Shown here piece after piece: positions 1-11,965 of a stretch of 64,000 nt of DNA (positions are counted from its first letter, which is position 1; every line of letters begins with the position of its first letter). Origin of the DNA: Pezicula radicicola (taxonomy: Eukaryota; Ascomycota; Leotiomycetes; Helotiales; Dermateaceae). The position numbers and the translations under genes were made by a program. The DNA is taken from NCBI GenBank assembly GCA_003008705.1, contig PDUO01000020.1:436817-500816 (forward strand), written 5' to 3'. Under the pieces are notes generated by a model, which saw only the letters and a list, made by a program, of their open reading frames with translations, had not been told where the DNA came from and searched no databases.

Positions 1-1
1 C

Positions 2-262
2 GATCAAAGCATGGGTGATGTCGAGGATGAAAGTGAGGACGATGAGGTGGATGCGGATGATAGTGATAGCAGCATTGACATGCTAGCACATGCTCGCGAG
101 CTTGCTCCAGCTACGATTGCCGCCAGAGAGCAGGAGTTTGAGAGTGATGTTGCTACACGGATCTTAGAAAATCTACCCGCTGGGAGCTCGGCTGCCACTA
201 TCCATGGAGGAAGTGGATGCTCGAGTGATGCTGCAGTTGTAAGCAGTTGGGAAGATTGTTGA
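2..262 (+). CDS. 3' end of an unknown acidic protein (5' partial)
   Basis: The frame is open from the left edge of the window to a TGA at 260-262, giving the last 86 or so residues of a protein that begins outside the window. The visible part opens with an acidic run rich in Glu, Asp and Ser (about residues 5-22 of the fragment). It continues with a helix-like stretch containing AHARELAPATIAAREQEF and ends in a Gly/Ser-rich tail with C-terminal residues SSWEDC. An in-frame ATG at 11 is probably internal, because the frame continues upstream of it. I do not recognise the family. Acidic patches like this are common in nuclear and ribosome-biogenesis proteins, but that is only a guess. It lies upstream of DHH1 on the same strand, with a 766-bp gap. 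Confidence 0.55.
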   Translation, partial: DQSMGDVEDESEDDEVDADDSDSSIDMLAHARELAPATIAAREQEFESDVATRILENLPAGSSAATIHGGSGCSSDAAVVSSWEDC

Positions 263-1028
263 GTGCCTACCCACTTAGTGGAAGGCCATGTAAATGTATT
301 GGAAAGTGATTTGGCCAGCGATTTTGCATTTCGAAGACTTTAGCATTGCATCGAAGGCATTGACCAGGAGCTCATGATAATTGTAGACCACACTAGATAC
401 CATTGCTGTAAAAGTTAATATCATGCTTTTTGGAGGGTTTCCATAGTTTGCGAATACAGACGACACTTAGATTGGCATCCGATTTACTTGTGATCGAAAT
501 AAGCTCATTATTATTCGCCATGCTTAGTTTTAATGCATTACAAAGTATTCGAGCGTGTCTCGCGTGAAATGGGGGACCCTCGCTAGTTTAGCGTCGTTCT
601 CCTAGCGCCTTTTCGGCGACCGACATCTCAATATCTGAATTCAACAACCTCAAATCTTGCAACCAAACCAATACACTCAGCCTCCCCGCACAACACTGCA
701 CAACTCTCGACTTTGAATAGTCCCCAATTCTACTTCTACTTCAGCAACTTCTCTTGCAGTCCACACTATCATCTGCAAAACCCACGAGACCGCACAAGCT
801 CACGAACATCAACACTCAGGCTCGTGCTTGCCTGCCCCTCTACTCGAAATCATATCCTGCAACCTCTCATCTCAGCTCTAGGCGGGCTTACAGATCTTTC
901 TCGCACCTGCCGCGACATACAACAATCAACAAAAGATAATACTGAACTCTGCGATCTCAATCAAACACTACACGACGTCTATCCTGTCGCAAGACCGACC
1001 TCTCCACTAGAGACTCTAATACAACGCA
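263..1028. other. Intergenic: DHH1 promoter and leader
   Basis: No gene is supported here. The left part is mixed sequence. From about 630 to 1028 it becomes C/A- and CT-rich with few G residues on the plus strand, typical of a long fungal 5' leader ahead of a highly expressed gene. Two overlapping open frames (713-1051 and 754-939) lack recognisable protein features; the first runs over the real DHH1 start in another frame. Confidence 0.5.
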
Positions 1029-2704
1029 ATGGCAGACGGTCTATCAAGTAAGCTGGAGTCTACGAAGCTAAGGTACTTCCACCAGATGGTTTCTGCTTTC
1101 CTTGCGCTAACATACTACGAGTGATGGTGCTGCTGCGCCTGAAGACTGGAAGGCTGGTCTGAAGATTCCCGCAAAGGACACAAGACAACAGACTGAGGTA
1201 GAGCAGCCACTACCCCTTCTTGTGGCGAAATACTGACAATCACTTCAAGGATGTCACAGCGACTAAAGGCCTCGAGTTCGAAGACTTTGCTATTAAGAGA
1301 GATCTGTTGATGGGCATATTTGAGGCTGGATTTGAGAAGCCATCACCAATCCAGGAGGAGGCGATACCTGTTGCGCTTACCGGTCGAGACATACTTGCTC
1401 GGGCGAAGAATGGTACTGGCAAGACAGCTGCATTCACCATACCCGCACTCGAACGCATCAACCCTAAAAGCTCAAAGATCCAATGTCTTATCCTAGTTCC
1501 CACCCGTGAGTTAGCTCTACAAACATCTCAAGTCTGCAAGACTCTTGGAAAACACCTGGGTATTAATGTTATGGTCACCACCGGCGGTACTACCTTACGA
1601 GACGATATTGTTCGTCTTCAAGACCCCGTACACGTCATTGTCGGCACACCAGGAAGAATTCTGGACCTGGCTGGAAAGAACGTTGCCGACCTCAGCGAAT
1701 GTCCCATGTTTATCATGGATGAAGCCGACAAGCTTCTTTCGCCTGAGTTCACCCCTGTCATCGAACAGTTACTACAATTTCACCCTAAAGATCGCCAAGT
1801 CATGCTTTTCAGTGCGACTTTCCCAGTTATCGTTAAAAACTTCTCCGACAAAAACATGGACAGCCCATACGAAATCAATCTCATGGACGAATTGACACTC
1901 CGAGGTATCACACAGTACTATGCCTTCGTAGAGGAAAAACAAAAGGTTCACTGCCTCAACACCCTATTTGGAAAGCTACAAATCAACCAATCTATCATTT
2001 TCTGCAACTCCACGAACCGTGTGGAGCTTCTTGCCAAGAAGATTACCGAACTCGGCTACTCCTGCTTCTATAGTCATGCCCGGATGCTCCAAGCAAACCG
2101 TAACCGTGTCTTTCACGACTTCCGTAATGGCGTCTGCCGCAACCTTGTCTGTTCCGATCTCCTAACCCGTGGTATTGACATTCAAGCTGTTAACGTCGTA
2201 ATTAATTTCGACTTCCCAAAGAATGCCGAGACCTACCTTCATCGAATTGGTAGATCAGGACGCTTTGGACATCTTGGACTGGCAATCAATCTCATCAACT
2301 GGGACGATCGTTTCAATCTATACAATATTGAACGTGACCTTGGCACCGAGATTCAACCTATTCCCGCAACCATTGATAAGAACCTCTATGTCTATGACAC
2401 TCCCGAGAATATTCCTCGGCCTGTCTCAAACTTTCAAACCAACCGTCAGCTTGCTGACCGTGACCAACAACGCCGGCTGGAACAACAGTCAGGCAACCAG
2501 CGCAATGCCACTCAAGGAAACCCAAGTAATGGCCGTCAAAATGGCGCAAATAGGGAGCAAGGACAAAGACAACCACAAGGCCAGAGACAAGGTCAAGGTT
2601 TCTCAGGTGGTCGGGGTGGTGCCCAGGGTGGCCAAGGTCGCCGCCAGAACGGATATGAAGGTCAGCGAGGTGGTCGTGGGCAAGGACCGCCGCCGGCTCA
2701 GTAG
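1029..2704 (+). CDS. DHH1: DHH1/DDX6-type DEAD-box RNA helicase
   Basis: Cytoplasmic ATP-dependent RNA helicase that promotes mRNA decapping and translational repression and accumulates in P-bodies. I read three exons, 1029-1072, 1122-1197 and 1250-2704, giving 524 residues. The start ATG at 1029 opens [11 protein letters not shown], and exon 2 supplies the [14 protein letters not shown] motif typical of the Dhh1 N-terminus. All helicase motifs are visible: Q motif PSPIQE near residue 75, AKNGTGKT near 92, [21 protein letters not shown] near 197, SAT near 228, and [10 protein letters not shown] in the second RecA domain. The C-terminal 100 residues are Q/N/G/R-rich (RGG-like), a low-complexity tail usual in fungal Dhh1 that suits condensate formation. 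Both introns lie within the first 60 codons, so a prediction from the long open frame alone would lose the first 40 residues. Family assignment is firm. Confidence 0.96.
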
Positions 2705-4839
2705 CGTGCGGCATATTAGGTGTTGATTGAGGGGTGATGTTTGAGTTGTACATATTCTTTTCTTTTCTTTCTTTGCGTTACGATAGACGAAAGCGTGGGC
2801 AACGATGGTGGCCGGACGACTTCTTCCTCGCATATCGACCTCTTGGTATGCCACGGGTTTACGAACTACTTCCCGCTTGTATCATACCACGACCTTTTCC
2901 TTTTCGACAATTTTTCGACGAATATTTATTCAGGGTCACATTACGTTGCAGCAACGGCAAAAAAAGTCAGGGCTGAGACTTAATCGATCTGATACCATGA
3001 CCGAATGGGTGGGGCGTACTGGCGTTTGGGGTGATTCTATAGGTGCTCGTGTACCTGGTATCACTCTTTGGAGTTATGGAATCTCCCTTAGTGGGCGGTC
3101 TCTTGTCTGGAATACTTGACCAGAAAAATGGTGGAATGGAATGGCTGGCCGGCGCAGTCGGAGAGCTTTTTACCATTTTGCATTTGCTTTTTGCTTTCAG
3201 GCTCATGGCGGTTGGTGGGAGGGTGACGCATTCTTGCATGGCGTGGCTAGAGTGTACTTTGAGAAATGAGTGAGCGATGATAGATAAGATGGCTATCCGG
3301 CGATGGTATTGATGGTCACTTGTTGTACGCTTTGACACAACGAGCCAGACATCGAGGAGGCGGGGGGTAACAAAGAAAAACTTAACAAAAAACCCAAAAA
3401 AATAGAGAGCGCTATATTGCTGCGGGGCATGGTTCGAATCGAGATTTCATGGCTCGATAGCCTTGTTTTTCTCATCTTTTAGCAAATTAAACTTTCTCTC
3501 GTTTTGTGTTGTGCTCACTGGTTTCCCTGTGAATAAGGCTAAATAAAGAGTCCCTCAAGTGCAAGCCCTGCTGTTGCTAAATTCTGTTTGAATAATGGAG
3601 TTGCTTGTAGAAGGGTGATTGTAATAAGCGAAAGAAGTGAAAGTGGAACGCTAACTAAACTTGTGAATGATTAGGTCCATTGATTCTTACTATTATTACA
3701 AAATTACACAGGTTACAGAACGCGTCAGTCTTCAATAGCTAAACCAGTTCGGGTGTATGAATGTAATAAGTATTACAAGGTCTGTCAAGTTCTAAAAAAT
3801 AACGCGTCGCACTTCATGTGTTTCTAACACTGTACCGTCGGAGAAAAGACAGCCTTGTGACTGTCTAATATAGTATCGAAGATTAGTGATAGAATAAACT
3901 CTAAAACTGATGTAGAATAACTTTTAAACTTTCAAGATGGGATTCTGAGGATTATTTAGGATTAAGGAGCTCGTTTTTGCTGTAGTGTTATTGTGATAAA
4001 TAGAATGGACTTATAGAGGCACCATTTTGAGTTTCGAGTACTGAGTATATTGCGGGACTATGAAAGCAAATTTAGTGGGTACAGTTGCAAGCCCTACAGT
4101 AAGTCTTGACCCATTATAGAAAGAAAAAACTCTTAGGATTTCTCTGGTCAATTTGGATTGAGAGAGTCGGGTCGATTTCTTCTGGCCATTCACCTTCGAG
4201 GCGAGTAGGTACTGATGCACTAGCATGCATCGGAGTTACTTAATTGTTTAAATCTTAAAATCACGCTCGAATTTTACCTGCGATATGCTTAAATGAAGAC
4301 AAAAGCCCCCGCCTCGTCAACCTTGTAGTAATAGTGAAGTAGTACAACTCTCTCTGGTGCTCTACTGTTCGAAGTTAAAAGTCTCTCGCTGTATGCTAGA
4401 TGGGAGTGCCGCTTACATTGTAAAGTCTCCAATCGCTTTACGGAGTACGTTTCCGGGGAGAAAATAAAGATGGGTTAGAGCGGTAAAATTGATTGAGGAA
4501 CGTGTGATTGTAGTTAAACCCATATTTTGTAGACCATCAAATTAATTGATTGGAATGGTATTCAGTACAGAAATGAAAAGGAGCTTGTTAGGGGTGTCGT
4601 TCAGAAAGAGTTAAGAATAGGGGATCGCTTACTCTATACTTTAAACACACTAGTGTATATCGCTTAATCGCCAATAGGAAACTTTAGTAGGGAAACGATC
4701 GGTTCTTTACCTGCAGGACGGGATGGCTCTTGATAAATATATATTTCACACGGTACGGAAAGTACTAATTAACGCAAGCCACATGGATTCTGCTAGGGTC
4801 GTGGCTTTCAAGTGGCTAGCTGCGCAACTTAATTCTTTT

Positions 4840-5040
4840 TAACTTTAGTAAGCCACTTGAATTAAGATCACTGCATTTGAGTAGTTCACCTGGTTTGGGT
4901 AACTCACTTAATTTTTAAACTTGAGTGGTTACTGACTTGCTTTAGGTACCTAATTTGCTTGGTTTTAACTTGAGTACTGTACCTAATTTACTTCACTTGA
5001 GTAGCTCGCTTAACTTAAGCAACTTACTTTACACGGCTGT
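4840..5040. repeat. Degenerate 18-bp repeat block (ACTTGATTTGGGTAACTC family)
   Basis: Fragments such as GGTTTGGGTAACTCACTT, ACTTGAGTAGCTCGCTT and ACTTGAGTGGTTACTG recur at roughly 18-bp intervals. They are diverged copies of the cleaner repeats at 29298-29333 and 56501-56590. The block is non-coding and flanked by AT-rich sequence. Confidence 0.6.
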
Positions 5041-6811
5041 AAGCTCAAACTTGGAGGCGGCATAACGTACATGACATGTGTCACATATCAAGTACGTACC
5101 GTACTTATACATGTGGCAGAGCCTGCAGGGTCATTAAACTAGGTTCTTAATAAAGTGGAAATGGTGGAAATTTAGTGTAGTGCGGTTCGAGAAGCTTTTG
5201 GTTTCATCTAGTGGAATTATTAAGTTTTATACCACTGGGAAGTGCGAAGTGTTGTGCTTGCTGTGTAACACTCGCTTAGGATCCAGGGTACTTTGATTTA
5301 TGGAGTAGAGTGATTCGTTCTATCAAGTACCACTTCGAAGTAGCATATCTGGCATTAGAATATCAAGTCCCACGGAAGAAAGTTTGTCTGGTGTCAGCGT
5401 TCTTCATCAAACATTTATACCATGATCTTATAAATCCAACTAGTATGCTTATTCAATCTTCACCTCACCTAAACCCGTGTAGAAGGGAGTTTGCGGTCCA
5501 GAGGTGATTCTTTATACTTCGGTGGGCTAAGAATTCTTGCTTTTTAGCTTGCCTAAATAGTAATTGCTTGCTCTTACTTTGTGTTCCAACAAGCCACCTT
5601 TTCCGGTAATAACATGAATTTACGCCATTCCTCAACAAACGTGCCCATAAACTCAACCATTCGCTCTAGAAACAAGAAAATGGTTCCCGAATACTTGCCT
5701 AAATCTTTTCAAGATAATGCACTAAGGCCCTTAGGTCTGTAATAGGTCTCAATTCAGCCGTGGAATTGCTATGGCCGTCTACTGAAATTACCAATTCAAC
5801 TCTGAGAATGCTTCTCGAGAAGTCAGTGTCAGTACATCTCCACTGTGCAAACTTGCTAAAGCTGCCATATTGTGCGCGATTAATGTTACTGAGACTGAGT
5901 TCAGCCTTATTCAAACTGTATTCAAAAGGCGGTTGAGTTGAAGCTTTCCCAGCAGATATTAAGACTTTGGCGACTGTGCTATGTGTGAATGCGGTTGAAG
6001 CAACTCGGTGATCAGCCTCATCAAATTAGACATGCCGTATTTATTGATCCGTTGATCCAAATGACCTCTCTTCGAGTCCTACGCGATAGCTGGCAGTGAA
6101 ACCACCGTGATGTCCGCATGACCATGTAGCAGCGAGACGCCGGTCAAAATACCTAGCCAGTGAGTGACTTGACTTACATATGCGAGATGCTAGGCATCGG
6201 GTCGACTAGATAGATGAGCAGCTGAGATTCTGCCTGCTTCCGTCACATATGACGAGAAAAGACAATGTTGTGATACATATCAAGGACGAACTCGAGGAGA
6301 AGGTTAGGTCGTCGGGTACGAATGAATTTCCTTGGAAGTTGGTAATTGGTCGGGGATGGTAGCCGAAGGAAGGGAGAGTGCATGCTGGCGATCTCCTAAT
6401 TTTATTTGTACCGGTATCATAGGAGCTGCACACTGCGCACTGCGCACTGCACACACGCACACTGCATGATGCATGGCGATAAGAAGAAGAAGAATCAGAA
6501 TAAGAATTTAAGGTGTGGTCTCTCCATCCGATCTCTGTCTCGGTCTTCACTCTTCCGTATCCTACTACAACTTCCGTGCTTGGCTATGGAATATCTACCC
6601 TCGGAGTCTCAATGACCGAGGCCAAGGTCGTACCCGTCGAATCACCCGCATCAGCCGTACGAATTGGCCAATGGTTGCCGGACCGTTCCGAGAGCTGGCA
6701 CATGGCATTTCATATTGGCTAAATAATCAATACAGTCTGATAGCCCAGTACTTTCCTCGCTACCGTTGACTGTATGATTCCGCCGTTGTTGCCGGCCACT
6801 GAAGCGGCGGT

Positions 6812-6838
6812 GAGTGAGTGAGTGAGTGATTGAGTGCT
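6812..6838 (+). repeat. TGAG microsatellite
   Basis: Five to six tandem GAGT/TGAG steps with one interruption, in the non-coding region upstream of LST7. Polymorphic tetranucleotide tracts of this kind are common, and no function is implied. Confidence 0.7.
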
Positions 6839-7172
6839 GACATCCTCTGCTTTTGCTTCTTTGATATTTTATTTTTGTATTACAAGAGACCTTATCGTTG
6901 CATCATTCCTTTTGGCCAAAATAATTCCTTGTCCATGGTGACCTTTTTGTTGGTCTCTTCACTCGCGTAGGGCAAATAATCTGTTCGCGTGCTCAGCTTG
7001 GCCATCCCCCCTTTCGCTCCGGTCGTCTGGTCATAAGATACAGTACCAGCCTCAAAGAGACACATTCAGCGTGCAGCATTCACTTCCGTTAAGACACCAC
7101 ACCCAAAAACCCCAGACTTCAGCGCGCGCCGAGAGGACCATAACCGTGTTGCTGGGAAAGGAAGATCGAATC

Positions 7173-8739
7173 ATGGCTACCATTGTAAGACTTTATCTTT
7201 CGCCTTCCGTCTGCCTTTGCGCATGGCCCGCCCCACTACGCCCTGAGAGTTTGCCTTATAGCGCAAAGATCGCGCGATGGAATCCAACATCAGGCTACGA
7301 GTATGGAAAGGACAGCTTGCTAACATGCACATCTTTAACAGCTATGCCTGGCGCACTTTTGCGAACTGCACGGCCCGACGCCGTTGATGGTCACAGAGGG
7401 TCAACCCGTTAGTTGCGACTCCTGTCATGACGATGACCACGCCTTCAATGCTCGAAGACCAAGTACGAGTTCCGCGAGTGTACGCTCATCACAGGACCTA
7501 CGAGACACAGCAAAGGGTGCAAACCGACCAAGATCGGCAGATGCAGACAAAGAGAACCATGCCTTGCGGAACCGCCATGTCCCAGCAACTCCTCCGGCCG
7601 TCGAGACACCACCAGAGAGCCCAAGAGTACTTGCCCTACAGAGCACACAGAAGGCGAATAGTGTCAGACGCAACTCGAGTTCGCGCAAAACTTGGGAGGA
7701 GAACGAGCAAAAACAGGCGACGCCATGCGAGAACTGCGCACTTACTCTCCCCAAGAAGAACGAACAGTCGCCGTTGAGCGCAAATGCACCGGGAAAGAAG
7801 GATAATGTCGGACCGATCTTACGAACAAGAATGCCATATGAACGAGTCACATCACCAATTCCGCGCAACGTCGAACCCTCACCTCCAAAATCCAACTCTT
7901 CCGACTCGAGCGACTCCGATGGACCTGTCAACACCTCCAAGCACACTAGACGACATTCACGAATCACTACCAGAGCAGGAACATCCTCAAGCAACTCCTC
8001 CTTCTCTTCCACAGTCTCTCATAACCATAATGTAGATTACATTTCAACCCATGAACCCCTCTCTCCAGTCTCCTTCTCCATGATCCGACAGTCTGCCCTC
8101 CGAACCCTCTCATGCGAGACTCTCCTCCCCTCGACCAGCCCCACAGTCTCCAGCCCGACTTCGCCCCGAATTGATAACCCCTTCTCCAGCGGACCCGCCA
8201 CACCAAGCGCCTCCATCGGTGGCCCCATCATGTTCGGTGATAGACTAGCAGGTTACACCACAGCTTACATCTTCCGAATTCCAGACCCAACCTCAAGAGG
8301 ACGAAGACGCGTATACGCACTTATGGCACTCTCAACGCACCGCGAGGAGCTAGCCATAAAGTCATTCTCCATCCTCTCCAACGCCTTCCGAAATCTCGCC
8401 CAGTGGATCACAGACCTTGCAGCAAAAGAGCTCGAACGCAGCCAGAACCTCTCACCAAGTGCATCCCACAGCTCAACATTCAACTCATCAGCACAATCTT
8501 CATTCTCCACCAATTCTCTAAATTACCCCTCAATGCAAGGCAGCAGTAATAATAGTCCTTACCAGACACCACCAACATCCTCCTTCCTGTCAAGCAGAAG
8601 CAACGCAAGTAATTACATGGGAGTTCCCCGTGGCAAGGGCTTAGCCGAGTTGACAGGACTTCCCGATTTCTTCTTTGAGCTACACAAGAGATTCGTGATG
8701 CTGTTGGTAGACTTAGCACGCCTACTCAATCGTCCATGA
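7173..8739 (+). CDS. LST7: Folliculin-family protein (LST7)
   Basis: Folliculin/Lst7 with Lst4 is a GTPase-activating complex for Rag/Gtr GTPases at the vacuole or lysosome, linking amino-acid supply to TORC1. I read two exons, 7173-7184 (only MATI) and 7342-8739, giving 469 residues. Joining them gives MATILCLAHFCELHGPTPLMVTEG, the diagnostic N-terminal strand of the folliculin longin domain. A long Ser/Pro-rich disordered insert (about residues 40-280) follows. Then the longin core resumes with FGDRLAGYTTAYIFRIPD, RRRVYALMALSTH and a helix ending FRNLAQWI. The protein ends shortly after a second helical stretch, so it consists mainly of the N-terminal domain. That is shorter than animal folliculin, which has a C-terminal DENN domain. 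It is convergent with RPT3. The 4-codon first exon is inferred from the motif and a GTAAGA donor. Confidence 0.85.
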
Positions 8740-9356
8740 TTCAACTCATGGCGATCATAATTGATGGTGCTTAATACTGAGTGTATAATTATGTTTGAAA
8801 GGATTACGAAAGCGAGTTTGATTGTTGCTATTGATGATGATTCAAACGATTTGCAAATAATAGGGTGGGCGCATCTGGGGTTAATTGGTAATGGTAGTAA
8901 CAACAGTGAAAAATGAAGATATGGAAAAGTAAACCCGGTAATGGGAACGGGGGGGAGTTTGGAGAGTCTTCACTGTTTTGAGTTGCGTTTAGCGTTTCAT
9001 TGTCAATGAGATACCACGGCGCGTGTTCAGCACCAGATAGCAGACAGGTCTGCTACATTATCTACTACTAGAAATTAAGTTTCACTGCTCTTGGTACCCT
9101 CTCTGTAACTTTGTTGCTATGACTACATATCCTATGCTATTTCCCCCGGAAGACACTGCGAGGATACGATTTCATTCTATGAGTACAGACGGTTTTCGCT
9201 ATACGCGTTATGGTACATGAGGAAATGTCCTCGGCAGTTTGTGATTCGCGCAATCTCTCTTTGAAAACTTCTCTGATAATCCTATCAACTATCCGTTGAT
9301 TACCTCGCACCTGAGCGCCGGTTTCCATTCCACCATATCCCAGGTATGCACTATGT
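8740..9356. other. Convergent intergenic gap LST7 / RPT3
   Basis: 617 bp between two converging genes. It should contain both 3' untranslated regions. It is AT-rich near 8750-8860 with AATAATA-like steps that could serve as polyadenylation signals. I see no gene. Confidence 0.5.
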
Positions 9357-10832
9357 TTACTTGTAAAAATCGAACTTGTCGGCCTAGGCGGAGTGAGTTA
9401 GCAATGAGTCCAGAACACAAGAAAGGGATACAGCTGCTTACCTCCTGTGCTCCCTTAACTTGACTAGAATAGGCATCCTCAAGATCAGATTGGATGATAT
9501 TGTATCTGTTCTTTCTTACCGCTCTCAAGCCAGCTTCTTGCATGATTGCTGCGATGATAGCCCCACTCAAAGGGTCATTTCTGATGATCAAACTGTCAAG
9601 ATCAACCTCGGGGGACAGGGACATTCTTGATGCAATCGTAGTGAAAATCAACCGTCTCTCTCTGCGGTCTCGAAGGTTGGGAAACTCAATCTTTCTGTCA
9701 AGACGACCCGGTCTAAGAAGGGCAGGATCTAGGGTATCTGCTCGATTGGTAGCCATAATAACCTTTACATTGGATGTCTGGTCGAAACCATCCATCTGGT
9801 TAAGAAGCTCAAGCAGAATACGCTGGACTTCTCTATCCGCACCAGTCTGTGCATCAAAACGCTTGGTGGCAATAGCATCAATCTCATCAATGAAGATAAT
9901 TGCTGGAGAATTCTCTCGTGCCATCCGGAAAACGTCACGAACCATACGAGGACCCTCTCCCAGGTACTTCTGCACAAATTCGGAACCCACTACTCGGATG
10001 AAGTTCGCAGTTGTGGAATTTGCGACAGCCTTGACCAACATTGTTTTGCCAGTCCCTGGAGGACCATAGAGCAGGACACCACGGGGTGGATCGATACCAA
10101 TTTGTTTGTAGAGGTCGAAGTGTGTAAGTGGAAGCTCCACTGCTTCTCTAATTTCCTGCTTCTGCATATCGAGCCCTCCAACATCTGCATATGTGACATC
10201 TGGTTTTTCATGGGCACCAAGCATGGCAATGGAAGAGTCGGCTTCGGGTGGGAGAATATCAACGAGGGAGTTTGAGTGACGATGAAGAGCAACAGACGAT
10301 GAAGGCTTGAGCTTCTCGCGGTCGAGGGTAGAGAGTATTCGGACAACATAGTTTGACCCTGTCGATGACTGCACAATCCCAGTACTGTATAGATAGGTTA
10401 GTGATACAACCAGAGCTTCACGAGATTTACTTACTTTTGGTCGATCGCCTCCATGAACTGTCCAATGACCAGAGGTACGCTCTGAATACGCTTGATCTCT
10501 TCCTGTGCCCGTACCAACTCTCTCTTCAAGCTCCTAGATAATCGTGAGCGGATGAAAAACTGGCGGGGAGATGGCAAACACATACCGCTGCTCATCCTTG
10601 ATGTATTCTTCCTGGAGTTGAATGTATCTGTAAAAGCTCAGTCATTGTCCTCCTGGTCCCAGGCCCGAAACCTTGCAACTCACTCCAGATGCCGCTGCAA
10701 CTTCTTCAAAGTAGAGTACTCGTCGCTTCCATCCGTTCCAAGCCCCTCCAAAGAATCAATATTCGGTATCGAGGACGGCATTTGTTTACGGTGAGGTAAC
10801 CCAGGTGCCGATTCAACTAGCGTGTCTCCCAT
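9357..10832 (-). CDS. RPT3: 26S proteasome regulatory ATPase Rpt3
   Basis: One of the six AAA ATPases of the 19S base that unfold substrates and open the 20S gate. I read five exons: 10684-10832, 10586-10627, 10435-10533, 9442-10384 and 9357-9383, together 419 residues, close to the family length. The N-terminus carries a coiled coil (about residues 40-80: [20 protein letters not shown] and [14 protein letters not shown]). The OB fold with VVRIL follows. The AAA domain has Walker A GPPGTGKT near residue 204, Walker B IIFIDEID near 258, and the pore loop [26 protein letters not shown] and HPx-free [19 protein letters not shown] distinguish Rpt3 from the other Rpt subunits. The last exon has only eight codons plus stop and encodes ADKFDFYK, whose FYK is the C-terminal HbYX docking motif. 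Divergent from the small gene at 11294. Confidence 0.95.
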
Positions 10833-11293
10833 ATTGAAGGATGAATTTTGGTTCTACGAGGCCGTGTTGAGGTTTCCTGTAGATAAAAGGCCGACAGTGG
10901 GGATGTGGATGTGATGCTGCGAGGTTGATGTGGTGAGATGGATGAGGTTGTTTGTTCCCTTGAGATGTCGTCGTTCAGAGAGGCGCGAAGCTCAGCTCAG
11001 GCAAGTCAGGTTGACAGCCGCAAGGCAAGGCGGCAAGGCACACGTTGTTCACTATGGCGCTAGTTCGAATCTGGTAAGGAAGGCCCTTCCAGCCGCTAAG
11101 AAGTCTAGCGGCAGGGGTTAGAGTCACCAGTGCGGATGGCTGTATCATCCCGACATCATCCTCATCATCCTCTTACAACACGACAACTCACCAGACCGCG
11201 GCAACAACGATAAGTCCTCTTCGAAGGGGAGACTACAATAGCTTAAATTTCTTGGTCTTCATTTTCATTCATTGTCCAAATTTACCATTCACC
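10833..11293. promoter_or_regulatory. Shared divergent promoter region (RPT3 / 11294 gene)
   Basis: 461 bp between two start codons that point away from each other. There is no TATA box close to either start. GC-rich short repeats (CAAGGCGGCAAGGCA at about 11022-11040) and a CT/CA-rich leader lie just before 11294. I did not identify a perfect PACE (GGTGGCAAA) proteasome control element. Confidence 0.4.
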
Positions 11294-11965
11294 ATGTCGT
11301 CCTCCTCTATCACGATCCCGACAAGAACTGCCGCCTATGGAGAAGGCAGCAAGGCTGGGCCAAGCTCCAGCTCCAGCTCAACCTACTCAATATCACCACG
11401 ATCCCCACAACAGCAGACAACATCTGCGCCGACCTCACCCAGCACCAGATTTGGCCATGATCGGAGACCGAGCTTGTTGAGTTAGTTTTGTTCCATCTGT
11501 TCTTGGGAAATTCGGGTTGGGTCAAGTTGTCTCATAATGGGAAGCTTAGCCGGCATCGCTATTACCACTGCTCCAAGCGACTTTACGAATAGAAAAAATT
11601 ACTGACATAAGTAGGCTCATCGCTTTCGAAGCAAGAGCATACGGTTATCAACATTGGAGACCCAGATGGAACTCCTCGCTTGGTCAGTAATTTCTAATAA
11701 CCTCTCCATCTTGAAGCAGTGTTCTCATGGATGCTAACCTTCATATAGATCACTTGCGTTCGATCATCTCAGGGGTTTGATTGGAATCCAGGTAAGCAAG
11801 CTGGCATTCGTTCGCTGTTAATTAAGCCCATGACTGACATGTCATTCAGAGATCTTCCTTCCATCATACGTTGAATGTGACTTCGAATCTCTTGAACGAA
11901 AGCGCGACCCGGTCCACGAAATCACTCTAAGCGACGATGAGATCAAGAAGATGTTCCCACAATAA
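11294..11965 (+). CDS. Small conserved fungal protein, function unknown
   Basis: Four exons, 11294-11480, 11615-11682, 11749-11791 and 11850-11965, join in frame to give 137 residues. Donors are GTTAGT, GTCAGT and GTAAGC. The N-terminal half is Ser/Thr/Pro-rich and probably disordered. The C-terminal half, starting near residue 63, reads SSLSKQEHTVINIGDPDGTPR, then ITCVRSSQGFDWNPEIFLP, SYVECDFESLERKRDPVHEI and DDEIKKMFPQ at the end. The ordered half has even charge and aromatic residues as in a real small domain, and I believe similar sequences occur across Pezizomycotina. I cannot assign a function. No signal peptide or membrane segment is visible. The exon joins are supported by the continuous conserved-looking C-terminal half. 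Confidence 0.72.

Larger units (their letters stand above)
2705..7172. other. Gene-poor stretch (4.5 kb) with degenerate 18-bp repeats
   Basis: I support no gene here. 2705-3500 holds the DHH1 3' flank. 3500-5300 is AT-rich with short open frames only and includes a block of degenerate 18-bp repeats at about 4840-5040. 6405-6480 is rich in CTGCGCACTG-like and CACA steps. A TGAG microsatellite lies at about 6812-6838. The last 300 bp before LST7 is its promoter and leader. The open frames of 60-114 codons on both strands show no domain, no biased codon use and no homology that I recognise. Confidence 0.5.

Noticed and set aside
3428..3445. GGTTCGAATCG, another tRNA B-box look-alike
   Set aside because: No A-box and no acceptor stem pairing in the 70-90 bp around it.
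7425..8012. 195-codon minus-strand frame inside LST7
   Set aside because: Shadow of the plus-strand coding sequence, which has the folliculin motifs.
11060..11085. GTTCGAATC box resembling a tRNA B-box
   Set aside because: No A-box or cloverleaf can be folded upstream at the right distance, and the 3' acceptor partner is missing.
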